DNA of 64,000 bases from Bacillota bacterium (GTDB lineage: Bacteria; Bacillota; Clostridia; Christensenellales; SZUA-584), in the NCBI GenBank assembly GCA_023408075.1, contig JAEYKW010000045.1, positions 15,717-79,716 of the forward strand, read 5' to 3'. The first letter of the stretch is position 1. Each line of letters starts with the position of its first letter. This document shows, one piece after another, positions 62,578 to 64,000 of the stretch. The notes below the pieces were generated by a model. That model was given only the letters and a program-made list of their open reading frames with translations. It was not told where the DNA came from and ran no database searches. The position numbers and the translations under genes are program-made.

Positions 62578-63888
62578 ATGAAAAGATCTCTTTCTGAAAT
62601 GACAAACGAAGAGCTGTGGCAGCTGTTTCCGGTCATACTGCAAGACCACCGTGATGAGTGGATACAGTGGTATGAGGAAGAGCGGCTGGAGCTTACCCGA
62701 TTAATCGGCGAACAGAACATTGAGAGAATCAGCCACATCGGGAGCACGGCTGTGCCGGGGCTGATCGCGAAGCCGACGGTCGATATTTTTCTGGAAATCA
62801 CGCCTCAGTGCAGCGAGCAAAAGCTCATTGAAACGCTTGAAAACAGCGGGTATATTTACAACCCTCAGCCCCAAAAACCGCCGCCGCACATGACGTTTAT
62901 GAAGGGATACACGCCGCAGGGGTTCGCCGGGAAGGTTTTTCATATTCATGTGAGGTACGAGGGAAACTGGGATGAGCCGTATTTTTGCGACTACCTGCGC
63001 AGACATCCCGGCGTTGCCGCCGAGTACGGCGCATTAAAGGTGCGGCTCAGAGAAAAGTTCGAGCACGACCGCGACGCATACACGGAGGCGAAGACGGATT
63101 TCGTCAGGCGCGTGACGGATATGGCGAAAGCGGAGCATATGCAACCGAAGCAAACGGCTGAAGATGCCTGCGCTGTCGGCATCATCGGCGGTGCGGACGG
63201 ACCCACGACCGTGTTTGTGTCAAAAGGCCAGCCATCAGAGGAAAAGCAGCAGGAATGGAATGCCTTGCTGGAAGAGTACCGGGCTGTCGCTGTGCCGACC
63301 GAATGCGTTAAAACCGGCGATGAGCTGAAAAACCATCTGATTCATACGTTTGGCGCCAAGGAAATCGCACCGTCTGTGTGGCAGCTGCGCTCGCTCAAGC
63401 TCGGCGCTTTATTGGTCAGCCGCCCCGGGACGCTGCAGGTGCCGAAAATGCCGGACGAGAACGCGCCCAAGGAAGAATGGCTCCAATGGGCGAAGCAGTC
63501 TCATTTGGATTATGCGGAAGCGGCAGACCGGCTGCCTGACGATTCTCTTGGTTTCCGTTACGCTTTTTTGCGCATACCTTGCAATAAGGCAACCAAAGGG
63601 TATTACCGCGCACGCAAAAAAGAAAACAGAAGACTCCTTCGCTCTATGCGCAAGAGGCTGTTTGGCAAGTGGTCGGATATGGACGATATAACGGTGGATA
63701 TCGAGCTGTCAACCGGCCACATGACGATGGGCAACAGCTGTACGCGGCTGATGAACGCGCTGGTGCTGTGGCGCGGCATCACACAGCACGATATCGATCA
63801 AAAAACGCCGCAGTTTATGATGTATGCCGCCGCGATGCGAGACACCGGCAGAATCAAAAAAATAAGAAAGCCGCTGACAAAGTACTAA
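62578..63888 (+). CDS. GrpB-domain protein with GIIGGADGPT linker and unknown C-terminal domain
   Basis: The product has 436 residues from ATG 62578 (AAAGGAG six bases upstream). Residues 1-185 are a GrpB/UPF0157 nucleotidyltransferase-like domain (HIGSTAVPGLIAKPTVDIFLEI, PPPHMTFMKGY, FHIHVR, FCDYLRRHP). Residues 199-215 are the AVGIIGGADGPTTVFVS motif. Residues 220-436 form a further domain I do not recognise, with EWLQWAKQSHLDYAEAADRLPDD and a basic RKKENRRLLRSMRKRLFGKW near 370. GrpB proteins normally end at about 170-180 residues, so this is a fusion. Substrate unknown. Confidence 0.75.
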   Translation: MKRSLSEMTNEELWQLFPVILQDHRDEWIQWYEEERLELTRLIGEQNIERISHIGSTAVPGLIAKPTVDIFLEITPQCSEQKLIETLENSGYIYNPQPQKPPPHMTFMKGYTPQGFAGKVFHIHVRYEGNWDEPYFCDYLRRHPGVAAEYGALKVRLREKFEHDRDAYTEAKTDFVRRVTDMAKAEHMQPKQTAEDACAVGIIGGADGPTTVFVSKGQPSEEKQQEWNALLEEYRAVAVPTECVKTGDELKNHLIHTFGAKEIAPSVWQLRSLKLGALLVSRPGTLQVPKMPDENAPKEEWLQWAKQSHLDYAEAADRLPDDSLGFRYAFLRIPCNKATKGYYRARKKENRRLLRSMRKRLFGKWSDMDDITVDIELSTGHMTMGNSCTRLMNALVLWRGITQHDIDQKTPQFMMYAAAMRDTGRIKKIRKPLTKY

Positions 63889-63890
63889 AC

Positions 63891-64000
63891 GTCATTTTGA
63901 GTGAGCGTAAGCGATCGACTACGCAGTGGACTAAAATCCCATGTTAAACGCGTTTAGCCATGGGATGCTCACGTCGCTACGCTCCTCAGCATGACAGGGT
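63891..64000 (+). repeat. Dispersed palindromic repeat, copy 2
   Basis: This copy shows imperfect terminal inverted repeats (GTCATTTTGAGTGAGCGTAA and, on the other strand at 63997, CTGTCATGCTGAGGAGCGTA). Internal TCCCATG...CATGGGA surrounds GCGTTTAG. From 63937 on it matches copy 1 (30877-30936) in the same orientation. The window ends at or near its right edge. Confidence 0.8.

Overview
The window looks like chromosome of an anaerobic Gram-positive bacterium of the class Clostridia. The evidence is indirect: a tryptophan T-box leader, SipW/TasA-type secretion, a stand-alone Spo0A-like receiver, a type I dockerin, lipoproteins with clostridial signal sequences, and short palindromic repeats of the kind seen in Oscillospiraceae-like genomes. 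No genus is claimed. I see no phage, plasmid, CRISPR array or intact insertion sequence.

Layout. 1-2700: end of a membrane-protein gene, a repeat element, a LiaS/DesK-type kinase with a NarL-type regulator, a decayed stretch and tRNA-Ser(GCU). 2800-4414: a secreted NlpC/P60 hydrolase carrying a dockerin. 4544-12819: a compact tryptophan operon on the minus strand, trpEGDCFBA, then a DAHP synthase and a GNAT gene interrupted by one amber codon. The operon starts at a consensus promoter and is preceded by a T-box leader with a UGG specifier. 13024-28431: one gene for a 5135-residue surface protein with about 40 tandem cadherin-like repeats, a C-terminal membrane helix and a cytoplasmic tail.

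28897-38752 is a surface-fibre region. Two TasA-like paralogues (one fused to a carbohydrate-binding module) and a small secreted protein precede an AIM24 protein, a membrane protein and a LytS-type kinase with a receiver-BTAD regulator on the other strand. They are followed by a SipW signal peptidase, an ABC-ATPase homologue without any catalytic motif, and a permease fused to a signal-peptidase domain whose catalytic Ser and His are replaced. This SipW/pseudo-ABC/pseudo-peptidase trio is my best candidate for an undescribed system.

38773-45368: a DeoR regulator and an orphan RbsA-type ATPase, divergent from a complete monosaccharide ABC transporter (chvE-mmsA-mmsB). 45644-52070: a set closely resembling the flavin-based extracellular electron transfer locus: ApbE flavin transferase, a two-repeat lipoprotein, a UbiA-type prenyltransferase, an NDH-2 with a membrane extension, and a polyprenyl diphosphate synthase, with a perfect operator-like palindrome in the divergent control region. 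52307-55939: a three-subunit molybdenum hydroxylase. 56088-64000: a small stress membrane protein, a large PAS/GAF histidine kinase convergent with the Spo0A-like receiver, a D,D-carboxypeptidase, ndk, and two neighbouring genes sharing a GIIGGADGPT motif, separated by a long inverted repeat. The window ends in a dispersed repeat also present near 30.9 kb.
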